From assembly GCA_963666765.1 (NCBI GenBank), contig OY762933.1:1116001-1180000 (forward strand): a DNA stretch of 64,000 nt, in the 5' to 3' direction. Each line of letters starts with the position of its first letter. Positions within the stretch are counted from its first letter, which is position 1. Below the pieces are notes generated by a model. It made no database searches. It saw only the letters and a list, made by a program, of their open reading frames with translations, and was not told the origin of the DNA. The position numbers and the translations under genes were made by a program. Of the stretch, positions 41,507-49,836 are shown piece by piece. The DNA comes from Foliamicus sp963666765. Lineage in GTDB: Bacteria > Pseudomonadota > Gammaproteobacteria > Steroidobacterales > Foliamicaceae.

Positions 41507-42913
41507 ATGGCAACCAGCAATTCACCGCCACACGATTCCGCGCGTGTTGATGGCGCTCTCCCGCGGAGCCTGCGCATGAACTTCGGCGCCGGCGCAATGG
41601 GCATGGCAATCATCCTGAATACCATGGGCGGAGTCTTCGCTCCGTTCATGACCAACTTTCTGGGCATAGGGGCGGGCGCGGCGGCCACCCTGCTGCTGAC
41701 CTCCAAGCTGTACGACATGGTGACCGACCCGCTGATGGGCGTCGTCAGCGACCGGACGACGACGCGCTGGGGACGCCGCCGCCCATTCCTCATGCTGGGA
41801 GGTGTCGTCAGCGCTATCGGACTCACGCTTGTCTTCAATCCTCCGGCCATCGACATTCAGGCCTGGCTCATCGCTTATGTGCTGGGATCGCTGCTGGTCA
41901 TCTACACGGGTTACACGCTTTTCAATGTTCCGTACCTGACCATGCCCGCGGAAATGACCAGCAGCTACCACGAGCGCACGACGCTGATGTCGTATCGCGT
42001 CGTGTTCCTGAATATCGGCGCACTGATCGCCGTGTCCTCGTTTGCGCTGGTCCAATGGCTGGGAAACGACCGGGCCGCGCACGGAACCATGGGCTGGGCG
42101 TTCGCCATCCTGATTTTTATCGGGTCGGCCTATTGCTTCTTCGGCACGGCGCCGACGAGACAGACTGTCCGGAAGGAGCATGCTTATTCGATCGGCACGC
42201 AAGTCCGGACCGCTGTCGAGAACAGGCCGCTCATGCTTCTGCTGTCGGCCAAGTTCTGCCAGTTGCTGGGGGTGTCGCTCTCAACCGCGACGGGGGTGTA
42301 CTTCAAGGTCGTGGTGCTCGGACTCAGCTACCAGCTCACGACCCTGTACCTGTATACGAGCAGCCTGGTAATCCTTGCGGTCATTCCCGCCTGGAACATG
42401 GCTTCCCGCAGGTACGGCAAGCGGCTCGCCTACATGGCCGCCACCGCCGGTTACGCGCTGGTGACGCTGACGTGGCTTTTGGCCACGGCGGACGATCCCC
42501 TCTCGTACATCTTCATTCGTGCGGTCCTTCTGGGTATCTGCGCCGCCGGCATTCTGGTCATGGGACCGGCGCTGCTGCCGGACGCCGTCGAGTACGACTA
42601 CCTCAAGACGGGAATGCGCCGGGAGGGCACGCTGTCTTCCTTTTACTCGACCGTGGAAAAGCTGGCGTTTGCGATCGGCCCCGCGCTGGCGCTCTATTTC
42701 CTGAGCTGGTTCGGCTACCAGGCCGGCACCGAAGGCCTTGAGATCGAACAGCCGCAAACCGCCATCATCGCGATCTACATGGGCGCGGGCCTGACGCCGG
42801 CCGCGCTGAACGCGCTGAGCCTCGTCTTCCTGTTCAAGTACGACCTTTCCGAAGACAGGCTTACGACGCTGCGCGGGCGCTCGCCTGATTCCATTCCCCG
42901 GCCGAGCGGCTAG
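41507..42913 (+). CDS. GPH-family (MFS_2) sugar:cation symporter-like transporter, paralog 1
   Basis: This is a 468-residue transporter with 12 predicted helices. LYDMVTDPLMGVVSDRTTTRWGRRRPFL near residue 70 is the hallmark of glycoside-pentoside-hexuronide:cation symporters. YTLFNVPYLTMPAEMTSSYHERT and LLPDAVEYDYLKTGMRREGTLSSFYSTVEKLAFAIGPAL are also typical. The ATG at 41507 was chosen because upstream codons overlap mrp in antisense and lack family similarity. A close paralog follows at 43127-44530. The substrate is unknown; the neighbouring TonB receptor suggests a shared uptake route. Confidence 0.88.
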   Translation: MATSNSPPHDSARVDGALPRSLRMNFGAGAMGMAIILNTMGGVFAPFMTNFLGIGAGAAATLLLTSKLYDMVTDPLMGVVSDRTTTRWGRRRPFLMLGGVVSAIGLTLVFNPPAIDIQAWLIAYVLGSLLVIYTGYTLFNVPYLTMPAEMTSSYHERTTLMSYRVVFLNIGALIAVSSFALVQWLGNDRAAHGTMGWAFAILIFIGSAYCFFGTAPTRQTVRKEHAYSIGTQVRTAVENRPLMLLLSAKFCQLLGVSLSTATGVYFKVVVLGLSYQLTTLYLYTSSLVILAVIPAWNMASRRYGKRLAYMAATAGYALVTLTWLLATADDPLSYIFIRAVLLGICAAGILVMGPALLPDAVEYDYLKTGMRREGTLSSFYSTVEKLAFAIGPALALYFLSWFGYQAGTEGLEIEQPQTAIIAIYMGAGLTPAALNALSLVFLFKYDLSEDRLTTLRGRSPDSIPRPSG

Positions 42914-43075
42914 CAGCCCGTGGCGAAACCCCGCGTCGCACCGAGACTGGCGAGGCGCCCGCCTGGCAAGGCGCGAGGAGCGAGAATATTGGACATATTT
43001 GAGCGACGAGCAACGCCGTCCAGGCGGGATGGATCGCCAGTCGAATGCAGCGGGGCTTTTGCTACGGGCTGCTAG
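42910..43075. repeat. Imperfect long inverted repeat between the two transporter genes
   Basis: The ends CTAGCAGCCCG (42910-42920) and CGGGCTGCTAG (43065-43075) are exact inverted copies. The similarity continues inward for about 60 nt per side (for example CCCGCCTGG against CCAGGCGGG and ACTGGCGA against TCGCCAGT). The centre is AT-rich. The first transporter's stop codon lies inside the left arm. It looks like a MITE or a large bidirectional terminator. Confidence 0.7.
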
Positions 43076-43126
43076 ACTGCCCTCCACAGTCGAGTGTGCT
43101 GTCCCGCGAGCACACCAGGGGATTCC

Positions 43127-44530
43127 ATGAACGAACGGAAGGACGCAAACCCATCGCCGGCGCCTGACGCGCCGGGGGCGGGAGACACAGTCTCAAGAAA
43201 ACTGCGTATCAATTTCGGCGCCGGGGCGCTGGGCATGGCGGTGGTCCTTAATGCGCCCGCCGGCATCCTCGCGCCCTTTATGACCAACTTTCTCGGGATT
43301 GGCGCAACCAGCGTCGCCACCCTGCTGCTGGTTTCAAAGCTCTACGACGTGGTTACCGATCCGTTGATGGGAATCATCAGCGACCGCACCCGAAGCCGCT
43401 GGGGCCGCCGCCGCCCGTTCCTCTTCCTTGGCGGAGTCATTGCCGCGGCCGGCTTCGCGCTGGCCTTCAATCCCCCGGAGTTCGCCGGCCAGGCGCCACT
43501 GATAGCCTTCATGCTCGTGGGCTTGCTGGTGACCTATACCGGCTACACCGTCTTCAATATTCCCTACCTTGCCATGCCTGTCGAAATGACGGGCAGCTAT
43601 CACGTTCGGACCTCGCTCATGGCGCACCGGATCGCGTTCGTCAATGTGGGCGGCCTGATCTCGGTCTTTTCCTTTGCCCTGGTCGAATACCTCGGCAACG
43701 ATCGCGCTGCGCACGGTACCATGGCCTGGTTCTATACGGCAATCATTGTCCTGGCGTCCGTATACTGCTTTTTCGGCACCGGATCGGCAAGACAGACCGA
43801 AATTACTCAACACCGCTACCCGATCGGGACGCAGATCCGGTCAGCGTTCGCCAACCGGCCGCTCCTGTTGCTGTTGGGGGCCAAGCTCGGCCAGCTGCTG
43901 GGACTGGCGACGGCCGGCGTGACCGGCGTGTATTTCAAGGTCGTGATCCTTGGAATGAGCTACACGCTCACGACCGTCTACCTGGTCACGATCACGGTCG
44001 TCATCATTCTGATTCTCCCGCTTTGGAGCCGCGCCTCGCGGAAATACGGCAAGCGTTCGATCTACATGCTCAGCACTGCGGGCTACGCGCTCGTCACCGC
44101 CTCCTGGCTGCTGGCGACGGCGGAAGATCCAATGTCATACGTATTCATCCGCGCCGTCTTCCTGGGCATATTCGGCAGCGGCGTGCTGGTCATGGGGCCG
44201 TCCCTGCTGCCGGATGCCGTGGAGTACGACTACCTCAAGACGGGCATGCGCCGCGAAGCCACGATTTCCGCCTTCTATACCACCGTCGAAAAGTTCTCCT
44301 TTGCGATCGGACCGGCGCTGTCGCTCTATATCCTGGGCTGGTTCGGATACCAGGCAGGCACCGAAGGCATGCAGGCGGAGCAACCCGCAAGCGCAATCAC
44401 TGCGATTTACGTGGGGGCGGGGCTTGTGCCGGCCGCCCTGTACGGGCTCAGCCTGATTTTCCTGTTCAAGTACGACCTGTCGGAAGAAAAACTCAAGGAG
44501 CTGCGCGCCGCATCAGCCGCAGCGGACTGA
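43127..44530 (+). CDS. GPH-family (MFS_2) sugar:cation symporter-like transporter, paralog 2
   Basis: This is a 467-residue protein, closely similar over its full length to the transporter at 41507-42913: LYDVVTDPLMGIISDRTRSRWGRRRPFL, YTVFNIPYLAMPVEMTGSYHVRT, and LLPDAVEYDYLKTGMRREATISAFYTTVEKFSFAIGPALSLYILGWFGYQAGTEG. It probably arose by tandem duplication. Differences cluster in the N-terminus and in helices lining the pore, so substrate ranges may differ. The ATG at 43127 begins a short Pro/Ala-rich leader like that of paralog 1. Confidence 0.88.
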   Translation: MNERKDANPSPAPDAPGAGDTVSRKLRINFGAGALGMAVVLNAPAGILAPFMTNFLGIGATSVATLLLVSKLYDVVTDPLMGIISDRTRSRWGRRRPFLFLGGVIAAAGFALAFNPPEFAGQAPLIAFMLVGLLVTYTGYTVFNIPYLAMPVEMTGSYHVRTSLMAHRIAFVNVGGLISVFSFALVEYLGNDRAAHGTMAWFYTAIIVLASVYCFFGTGSARQTEITQHRYPIGTQIRSAFANRPLLLLLGAKLGQLLGLATAGVTGVYFKVVILGMSYTLTTVYLVTITVVIILILPLWSRASRKYGKRSIYMLSTAGYALVTASWLLATAEDPMSYVFIRAVFLGIFGSGVLVMGPSLLPDAVEYDYLKTGMRREATISAFYTTVEKFSFAIGPALSLYILGWFGYQAGTEGMQAEQPASAITAIYVGAGLVPAALYGLSLIFLFKYDLSEEKLKELRAASAAAD

Positions 44531-44683
44531 GAATCGCACGGGAAGCGGTCTGTTAACATCGGGCGCAGGCGTTCGCGCGACGCGGCCTGGGGACTTTGGG
44601 ACTTTGCGCCGCTTCGACGCAAACGAATCACGTGCCGGCTGGCCGGACCTGAACCCGGCAGGCCTTAACCGCAGGAGAGCCCT

Positions 44684-47089
44684 ATGAGAACGCTTACTTC
44701 GAAAGCTGTATTGGCAGCGACCGCTCTGACGCTATTGCCCTTCGGAATCATCCAGGCCCCGGCATTTGCCCAGGAGGTCGTCCTGGAAGAAATTATCGTC
44801 ACGGCACGAAAGCGCGAGGAAAATCTTTTCGATATCCCAGTCGCCATTACCGCGATCACGGAAGAACAGATCGAGAATTTCGGTCTCAGCGACCTGCAGG
44901 ACATAGCCAAGATCGTGCCTGGCCTGACCTTCGACCGATCGGTCACGCAGAATGACTACGCTCCGGCCCTGCGCGGCCTGCAGGCGGAACAGGGCCGCAA
45001 CAGCGTTGGCCTGCTGATCGACGACATCGATATTTCATCGCAGAACGTCCAGGTGGCCGGCGGCGGCAGCCTCGCCCGCCTGCGGCTGGTGGATGTCGAG
45101 CGGATCGAGGTCGTGAAGGGCCCGCAGGCGGCCCTCTACGGACGCTCCGCCTTCGGCGGCGCCGTGAACTACATCACCAAGCGCCCGAGCCTGGACGAGT
45201 ACGACCTGAAGGCCGCAATTGAGGCGCACAGCGAGTCCGGCCAGGAGATCAGGGTCTCCGGCGGGGCGCCGGTGGTCGAGGACGCGTTCGGTGTGCGGGT
45301 AAACGCCTACTACTTCGATGAGCGGGGTTCCTTCAAGAACACGGTTTCCGACGACTATGTGGGCGGCGGCGACGGAATGGGCATTTCCGCCGCCTTCCTG
45401 CTCCAGGCCAGCGAGAACCTTTCCGTTTACGGGCGGCTGGAATACTCCGACGAGAGCTACGCGCCTCAGGCCGCGTTCGTCATCAACGGCAATACCGACG
45501 TCAATCTCGTTGGCGGCGCGGAAATTGTGCTCAACAGGGCCACCACCAGGATTTTTTCCGGACCGCTGGTGGACGGCCCCATCGGCTTCGACATCAATCA
45601 CCGGACCGGCGAGGACTACAAGGGCATGGATGTCGAGTATTTCCGCGCCACCGTCATCTCCGACTGGGACGCCGGCAGCATCGGGCTCAAGTCGCTGACC
45701 AGCTGGGTGGACTCGAACGACGACATTTTCCAGGACAACGATTTCGTCAGCGGGTCGGTAAACGGGATGGTCACGGGCGCTTTCCAGGAAACCGAACGAA
45801 TCAACGACACTGTCCAGTTCAGCCAGGAGGTCCGCATCTATTCGCAAGCCGACGGCGCCTTCCAATGGCTGCTTGGCGCCTTGTACTGGAAGGAAGACGT
45901 CGATCAGTTCGGCAGTAACGACACGGGCCTGGCGTCTGGGGGGCCAATTCTGGATTCCGACGTCGCCGCCTTCTACGATACGCGCGACGGCGAGGGCCGC
46001 CACGTCAGCCGCTACACGGATCACACTTCGGCGTTCGCCTGGGCGGAGTATGCGCTGTCCGACAAGCTGTTCGCATCGGCGGAAATCCGTTACACGGACG
46101 AGGAAATCCAGCACGTCCTCGACTTCGAGCCGCCGTTCAATTTCTTTTTTGGCGTGCGCTCGTCCGGCGGTGCGACGCCACCCCTGCTGATTTCGTTCGG
46201 AGCGGTCTCAGGCCATCACTCCGAGACGATTGAGGAGCAGTACGCCATACCTCGCGTCGCGCTCAGCTACCGGCCCGATGAGAACACGAACCTGTACGCG
46301 GCGATCGGCAAGGGCGTTAAGCCTTCCGGCTTCCAGGATGGCGCGGTCTTCTCGCTGGACCGGCCCTTCGACCGCGAAACGCTGTGGTCGTATGAGGTCG
46401 GGGCCAAAATGTTGCTGATGGGCGGCGCGCTGGCATTCAACGCGGCCGGTTTCTACCAGGACTACAGCGACCAGCAGGTCTCGTCCCAGATTTTCAACGA
46501 AGAGGCGCAGCAACTGCAGCCCGTGATCGAAAATGCCGGTAAATCGACGATCTGGGGGCTTGAGTTCGAGGCGAACTGGCGGACATCGGAAGAACTGACC
46601 TTGTCCGGCGCCTACACCTACATCAACGGGGAGTTCAATAATTTCCGGGTGGTCTCCACCAGCGCTTCGCGGATCGGCGAAAGCGGCTGCGGCGAATTTC
46701 TGCCCCAGGCCCCAGCCTGTCTGTTGATCAAGGACGGCAACAGGCCGGCCGACCTGCCCGAGCACCAGCTCAACCTCAACGGCAATTACACGGACAGCCT
46801 GACCGGCAACTGGGACTGGTTTGTTGACATGAGCGCGCGTTACACCTCAGAGCGCTTCGTCTCGTCGGCCAACGTGGCCACGCAACCCGACTACTGGCGG
46901 GTTGACGGTCAGCTCGGAGTCCGTGGCGAAAGCCTGCGCGCCGCGCTCTACGTGGACAACCTGCTGGACGACGATACCGTGACCGACGGCAATCTGTACG
47001 TGGATTTCTTCAATGGCTTTGCGCCCTCCGGCTTCGGCTACCGCCCGATTCCGCGCATAGTGGGCTTGCGCGTCAGCTACAGCATGTAA
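44684..47089 (+). CDS. TonB-dependent outer-membrane receptor
   Basis: This is an 801-residue protein with a signal peptide (ends APAFAQ). A TonB-box-like EEIIVTARKREENLFDIPVAITAIT follows, then a plug domain (LQDIAKIVPGLTFDR, RLVDVERIEVVKGPQAALYGRSAFGGAVNYITKRP). The 22-strand barrel ends RIVGLRVSYSM, with aromatic/hydrophobic residues near the terminus. A GAGAG ribosome site precedes the ATG. The sequence resembles the large group of proteobacterial receptors for sugars or small organics rather than classical siderophore receptors. It leads a likely operon with the PhyH-type gene 11 nt downstream. Confidence 0.95.
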   Translation: MRTLTSKAVLAATALTLLPFGIIQAPAFAQEVVLEEIIVTARKREENLFDIPVAITAITEEQIENFGLSDLQDIAKIVPGLTFDRSVTQNDYAPALRGLQAEQGRNSVGLLIDDIDISSQNVQVAGGGSLARLRLVDVERIEVVKGPQAALYGRSAFGGAVNYITKRPSLDEYDLKAAIEAHSESGQEIRVSGGAPVVEDAFGVRVNAYYFDERGSFKNTVSDDYVGGGDGMGISAAFLLQASENLSVYGRLEYSDESYAPQAAFVINGNTDVNLVGGAEIVLNRATTRIFSGPLVDGPIGFDINHRTGEDYKGMDVEYFRATVISDWDAGSIGLKSLTSWVDSNDDIFQDNDFVSGSVNGMVTGAFQETERINDTVQFSQEVRIYSQADGAFQWLLGALYWKEDVDQFGSNDTGLASGGPILDSDVAAFYDTRDGEGRHVSRYTDHTSAFAWAEYALSDKLFASAEIRYTDEEIQHVLDFEPPFNFFFGVRSSGGATPPLLISFGAVSGHHSETIEEQYAIPRVALSYRPDENTNLYAAIGKGVKPSGFQDGAVFSLDRPFDRETLWSYEVGAKMLLMGGALAFNAAGFYQDYSDQQVSSQIFNEEAQQLQPVIENAGKSTIWGLEFEANWRTSEELTLSGAYTYINGEFNNFRVVSTSASRIGESGCGEFLPQAPACLLIKDGNRPADLPEHQLNLNGNYTDSLTGNWDWFVDMSARYTSERFVSSANVATQPDYWRVDGQLGVRGESLRAALYVDNLLDDDTVTDGNLYVDFFNGFAPSGFGYRPIPRIVGLRVSYSM

Positions 47090-47100
47090 GGGCCGTTGAC

Positions 47101-47964
47101 ATGCACCCCAGGGTAACGCGGGAAATCATCGACGCCTACAGGGACGTAGGCGTGGCCCATGTGCCGGGCGTGTTTTCGGCGGATTGGGTCGAGAAGATGA
47201 CCCGGGTGATCGATTCGGTGGTCGCCGGGCTGCGCGACGGCTCGATTTCCTTCGGCCCCCACGAGACCATGCGCGACGTGGAATTCGAGGACCACGATGG
47301 CTACGTGCGGCTGGTCAATGTTTACTGGCGGGTACCGGAAATGCAGGCGCTGGTCGAGGAATGCGGCTGCGCCGGGATCGTCGCCGATGTGATTGGTTCC
47401 GATGAAATGCGCGCCTGGGTGGACGGCACTTTTCTCAAGGAAGGCAGCAAGGAGGAAACGGCCACACCCTGGCACAACGACGAGTGCCTGTTTCCGTTCT
47501 CGGGCGAGCACAGTCCGTCCATGTGGGTGGCGCTGACCGACATGGGCCCCGACAATGCGCCCTTGCTTACTCTGGCCGCGTCCAACAAGGATCCGCACCG
47601 CTATGTCAGTTCCTGGGCGCTTGAGGGTGTCGAGGCGCCGCCCAACTTCCATCCCTGGTCGGAGCTGCTGGAGCGGGTCAGCGCTCCCGACGCGGACATC
47701 CGCGTATGGGAAGCGCGCGCCGGGGACATGCTGATCATTCATCCGAAGACGATTCACGCCTCCAGGCCACGCACGGCCGGCTACGCCGGGCGCCGCCTCG
47801 GGTTCTCGCTGCGATGGATCGGCAGCGACATCCGCTACCAGTCCAATCCAACGGCAAGAAAGAACCCGTTCGAGGGCAGCGAATCGTTAAGAGAGGGCGA
47901 ACGCCTTCCCGATTCGCTGATGCCGGTGACCTGGCGGCGACCGCCGCGCAAGAAAGCCGCCTGA
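47101..47964 (+). CDS. Phytanoyl-CoA dioxygenase (PhyH) family protein
   Basis: This is a 287-residue Fe(II)/2-oxoglutarate oxygenase. The N-terminal YRDVGVAHVPGVFSADWVEKM is typical of PhyH. The metal site is PWHNDECLF (His and Asp of HxD) and IIHPKTIHASRP (distal His); an arginine in RRLGFSLRWIG probably binds 2-oxoglutarate. The family hydroxylates many small molecules, so the substrate is open. It lies between the TonB receptor (11 nt before) and an alpha/beta-hydrolase-fold gene, suggesting oxidative processing of an imported compound. Confidence 0.9.
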   Translation: MHPRVTREIIDAYRDVGVAHVPGVFSADWVEKMTRVIDSVVAGLRDGSISFGPHETMRDVEFEDHDGYVRLVNVYWRVPEMQALVEECGCAGIVADVIGSDEMRAWVDGTFLKEGSKEETATPWHNDECLFPFSGEHSPSMWVALTDMGPDNAPLLTLAASNKDPHRYVSSWALEGVEAPPNFHPWSELLERVSAPDADIRVWEARAGDMLIIHPKTIHASRPRTAGYAGRRLGFSLRWIGSDIRYQSNPTARKNPFEGSESLREGERLPDSLMPVTWRRPPRKKAA

Positions 47965-47984
47965 GTTTGTTTCCGGCAGTTCCC

Positions 47985-48010
47985 GGGAGGAAGGGCGTCC
48001 CGCCCTCCAG
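47985..48010. repeat. Dispersed palindromic repeat, short copy 5
   Basis: GGGAGGAAGGGCGTCCCGCCCTCCAG contains the core palindrome AGGGCG-TCC-CGCCCT (47992-48006) and the flanking GGGAGG seen in the other copies. It lies just after the PhyH-type gene. Confidence 0.55.
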
Positions 48011-48037
48011 GATACTGGGGCGACAGGACCGCCTGGC

Positions 48038-48853
48038 ATGACCATCCGCCGCAGGCTGGTCGAAACGCCCTCGGGATTCGTCCATGTCCGGGCCGCCGGC
48101 GCGGGGCCGCCGATCCTGCTGCTGCACTGGACCCCGGCATCCAGCCGTCTGTACATTCCGGCGCTTGAGGAACTCGGCAACTCGGGATACGCCGGCTACG
48201 CCCCGGACAACATGGGATACGGCCAGTCGGACCCGCGCCCCGCTCCCTGGTGGGTCAGGGACTACGCCGACAACATCGCCGCGGTCATGGACGGCCTGGG
48301 ACTTGAGTCTGCGGCCGTGGTCGGCGGCCATGTTTCTTCCGAATTCGCGGTTGAACTTTCGCTTCGCCATCCCGATCGCGTGACGCATCTGGTCCTGGAC
48401 GGCTGCCCGGTCTGGGACCGCGCCTTTCGCGACGAGGTGCTCAAGCTGTCCCGGCAGCCGGCCCCGGAATGGTCGGAGGACGGCGCCCATGTCGCCTGGG
48501 TATGGCAACGCTCGCTGTGGCTTCAGCGCATGTGGGATTCGGGATTCGAGCTGGACGAACAAGGCGCCGCCCTGCTGCGCAACGCTGTCATCGACAGCAT
48601 GCTGGCGCAGCAGATGGACGACGCAACGGAGGCGCTCAGGGAATACGACATGGAGGCGGCGCTGCGAAAAGTCCGGGTGCCCACGCTTGCGATCACTGCC
48701 GAGACGGACCCCTTGAACAATTGCCATGAAAAGGTCCTGGAACTGGTTGACGGCTCGGTTGGACATTCATTCGCCGGGGGGCATCCGATGCACTATCCGC
48801 ATAAGGCCGCGGAGTACGTGGGCGTCATTCTGGAGTTTCTTCGGGGCGCGTAG
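48038..48853 (+). CDS. Alpha/beta-hydrolase-fold protein with His at the nucleophile position
   Basis: This is a 271-residue protein. The fold is clear: LLLHWTPASSRLY (oxyanion region, normally HG), APDNMGYGQSD, GGHVSSEFAVELSLRHPDRVTHLVLDG and the late acid and base TAETDPLNN and AGGHPMHY. In the nucleophile elbow the usual G-x-S-x-G reads G-G-H-V-S, so alignment puts histidine where serine should be. From memory, a subgroup of uncharacterised hydrolase-fold proteins has a similar elbow and an LLLHxTP start. Activity is therefore uncertain. It is the third gene of the receptor-PhyH-hydrolase run. Confidence 0.8.
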   Translation: MTIRRRLVETPSGFVHVRAAGAGPPILLLHWTPASSRLYIPALEELGNSGYAGYAPDNMGYGQSDPRPAPWWVRDYADNIAAVMDGLGLESAAVVGGHVSSEFAVELSLRHPDRVTHLVLDGCPVWDRAFRDEVLKLSRQPAPEWSEDGAHVAWVWQRSLWLQRMWDSGFELDEQGAALLRNAVIDSMLAQQMDDATEALREYDMEAALRKVRVPTLAITAETDPLNNCHEKVLELVDGSVGHSFAGGHPMHYPHKAAEYVGVILEFLRGA

Positions 48854-48863
48854 AAGATCCTTC

Positions 48864-48933
48864 GCGCGTTCCTGCCCCCTTCCCTCTGGAGCCACTTCGC
48901 GACGCTCCTGCCGGGAAGGGGGCAGGAACGCGC
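48864..48933. terminator. Bidirectional terminator-like hairpin
   Basis: GCGCGTTCCTGCCCCCTTCCC (48864-48884) is the exact reverse complement of 48913-48933, leaving a 28-nt loop. It lies between the convergent hydrolase-fold and bolA-like genes. No T-run follows, so it may be a structural stop, an RNA stabiliser or a small mobile element. Confidence 0.6.
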
Positions 48934-48948
48934 TTTAGTGGGCGCCGC

Positions 48949-49224
48949 TCAGGATGCCTCGTCGGGGGTCAGGGCGGTGATGGCCAGGGCGTGGATGGGG
49001 CCGTTCATCATTTCGTCCAGTGCAGCGTAGACTTTTCGATGGCGCGCGAGCGGAGCCAGGCCGCGAAACTGCTCCGCGACGATACGGACCGAGAAGTGGC
49101 CGCCTCCATCGCGGGCGCCCACGTGGCCGGCGTGCAGGTGCGAGTCGTCCTGCACTTCGACCTCGCAGGGGGCAAGGGCCTTAAGCAGCCGTGCGCGAAT
49201 GAGCGCGGGACGATCGGCGGTCAC
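48949..49224 (-). CDS. BolA/IbaG family protein
   Basis: This is a 91-residue class II-KH-like protein. DRPALIRARLLKALAPCEVEVQDDSHLHAGH carries the conserved histidine region, followed by HFSVRIVAEQFRGLAPLARHRKVYAALDEMMNGPIHALAI with the FRG/RHR...Y and IHAL signature. BolA proteins pair with monothiol glutaredoxins in Fe-S and stress physiology. The GTG at 49224 overlaps the yciB stop (GTGA). A very long open frame covering this and the opposite strand of the peptide transporter gene is only a GC artefact. Confidence 0.88.
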   Translation of the reverse strand: MTADRPALIRARLLKALAPCEVEVQDDSHLHAGHVGARDGGGHFSVRIVAEQFRGLAPLARHRKVYAALDEMMNGPIHALAITALTPDEAS

Positions 49225-49778
49225 TCGCTTTCGACCGCCTTCAGGGACCGCACCACCCACAGGCCCTGCAAAAGGCCGAATACCAGGGTCAGGGCGGTAA
49301 GGCCGAACAGCTTGAAGTAAACCCAGGTGGACTCGCTGAAGGTATAAGCCACCCAAATATTGAGCGCGCCCATCACGATCAGGAACATCAGCCACGCCCA
49401 GTCGAGCACCGACGCCGCGCGGGCCGGCAGGGCGGCAAAGCCTTCCGCCTGCGAGGTCAGGATGGCGTGGATTACGCCCTTGCGCTTCCACAGTCGCGCG
49501 CCAAGTAGCGCAACGCTCATCGCCCAGTACAGGACGGTCGGCTTCCACTTGATGAACACGGGGTCCTTGAGCACGACGGTCAATGTGCCGAAGACCAGCA
49601 CCAACCCCGCGGACGCCAGCGTGATCGGTTTCGGCTTGTAGCGCCCGCCGATCAGCCACTGCGCGGCAACCTGCAGGACCACGGCGCCCATCAGCACCCA
49701 CACTGCGGGGATCAGCCCCCACAGGAGATAGGCCGCCAGAAACGGCACGAGAAAGAAAAAATCCAGCAAAATCTGCAC
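49221..49778 (-). CDS. yciB: Inner-membrane septation protein A family (YciB/IspZ)
   Basis: This is a 185-residue membrane protein with five to six helices. VQILLDFFFLVPFLAAYLLWG at the start, KPKPITLASAGLVLVFGTLTVVLKDPVFIKWKPTVLYWAM in the middle and WVYFKLFGLTALTLVFGLLQGLWV at the end match YciB. It affects cell-envelope synthesis and division. The GTG at 49778 aligns with the E. coli start; an in-frame ATG at 49811 would add an Arg-rich leader. yciB-bolA-like is a frequent pairing. Confidence 0.9.
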   Translation of the reverse strand: MQILLDFFFLVPFLAAYLLWGLIPAVWVLMGAVVLQVAAQWLIGGRYKPKPITLASAGLVLVFGTLTVVLKDPVFIKWKPTVLYWAMSVALLGARLWKRKGVIHAILTSQAEGFAALPARAASVLDWAWLMFLIVMGALNIWVAYTFSESTWVYFKLFGLTALTLVFGLLQGLWVVRSLKAVESE

Positions 49779-49836
49779 GGCGGCGGAAATGATAGCGCGG
49801 CGGCGGCGCATTGTATGCGCTGCTTATAATGCGCCG

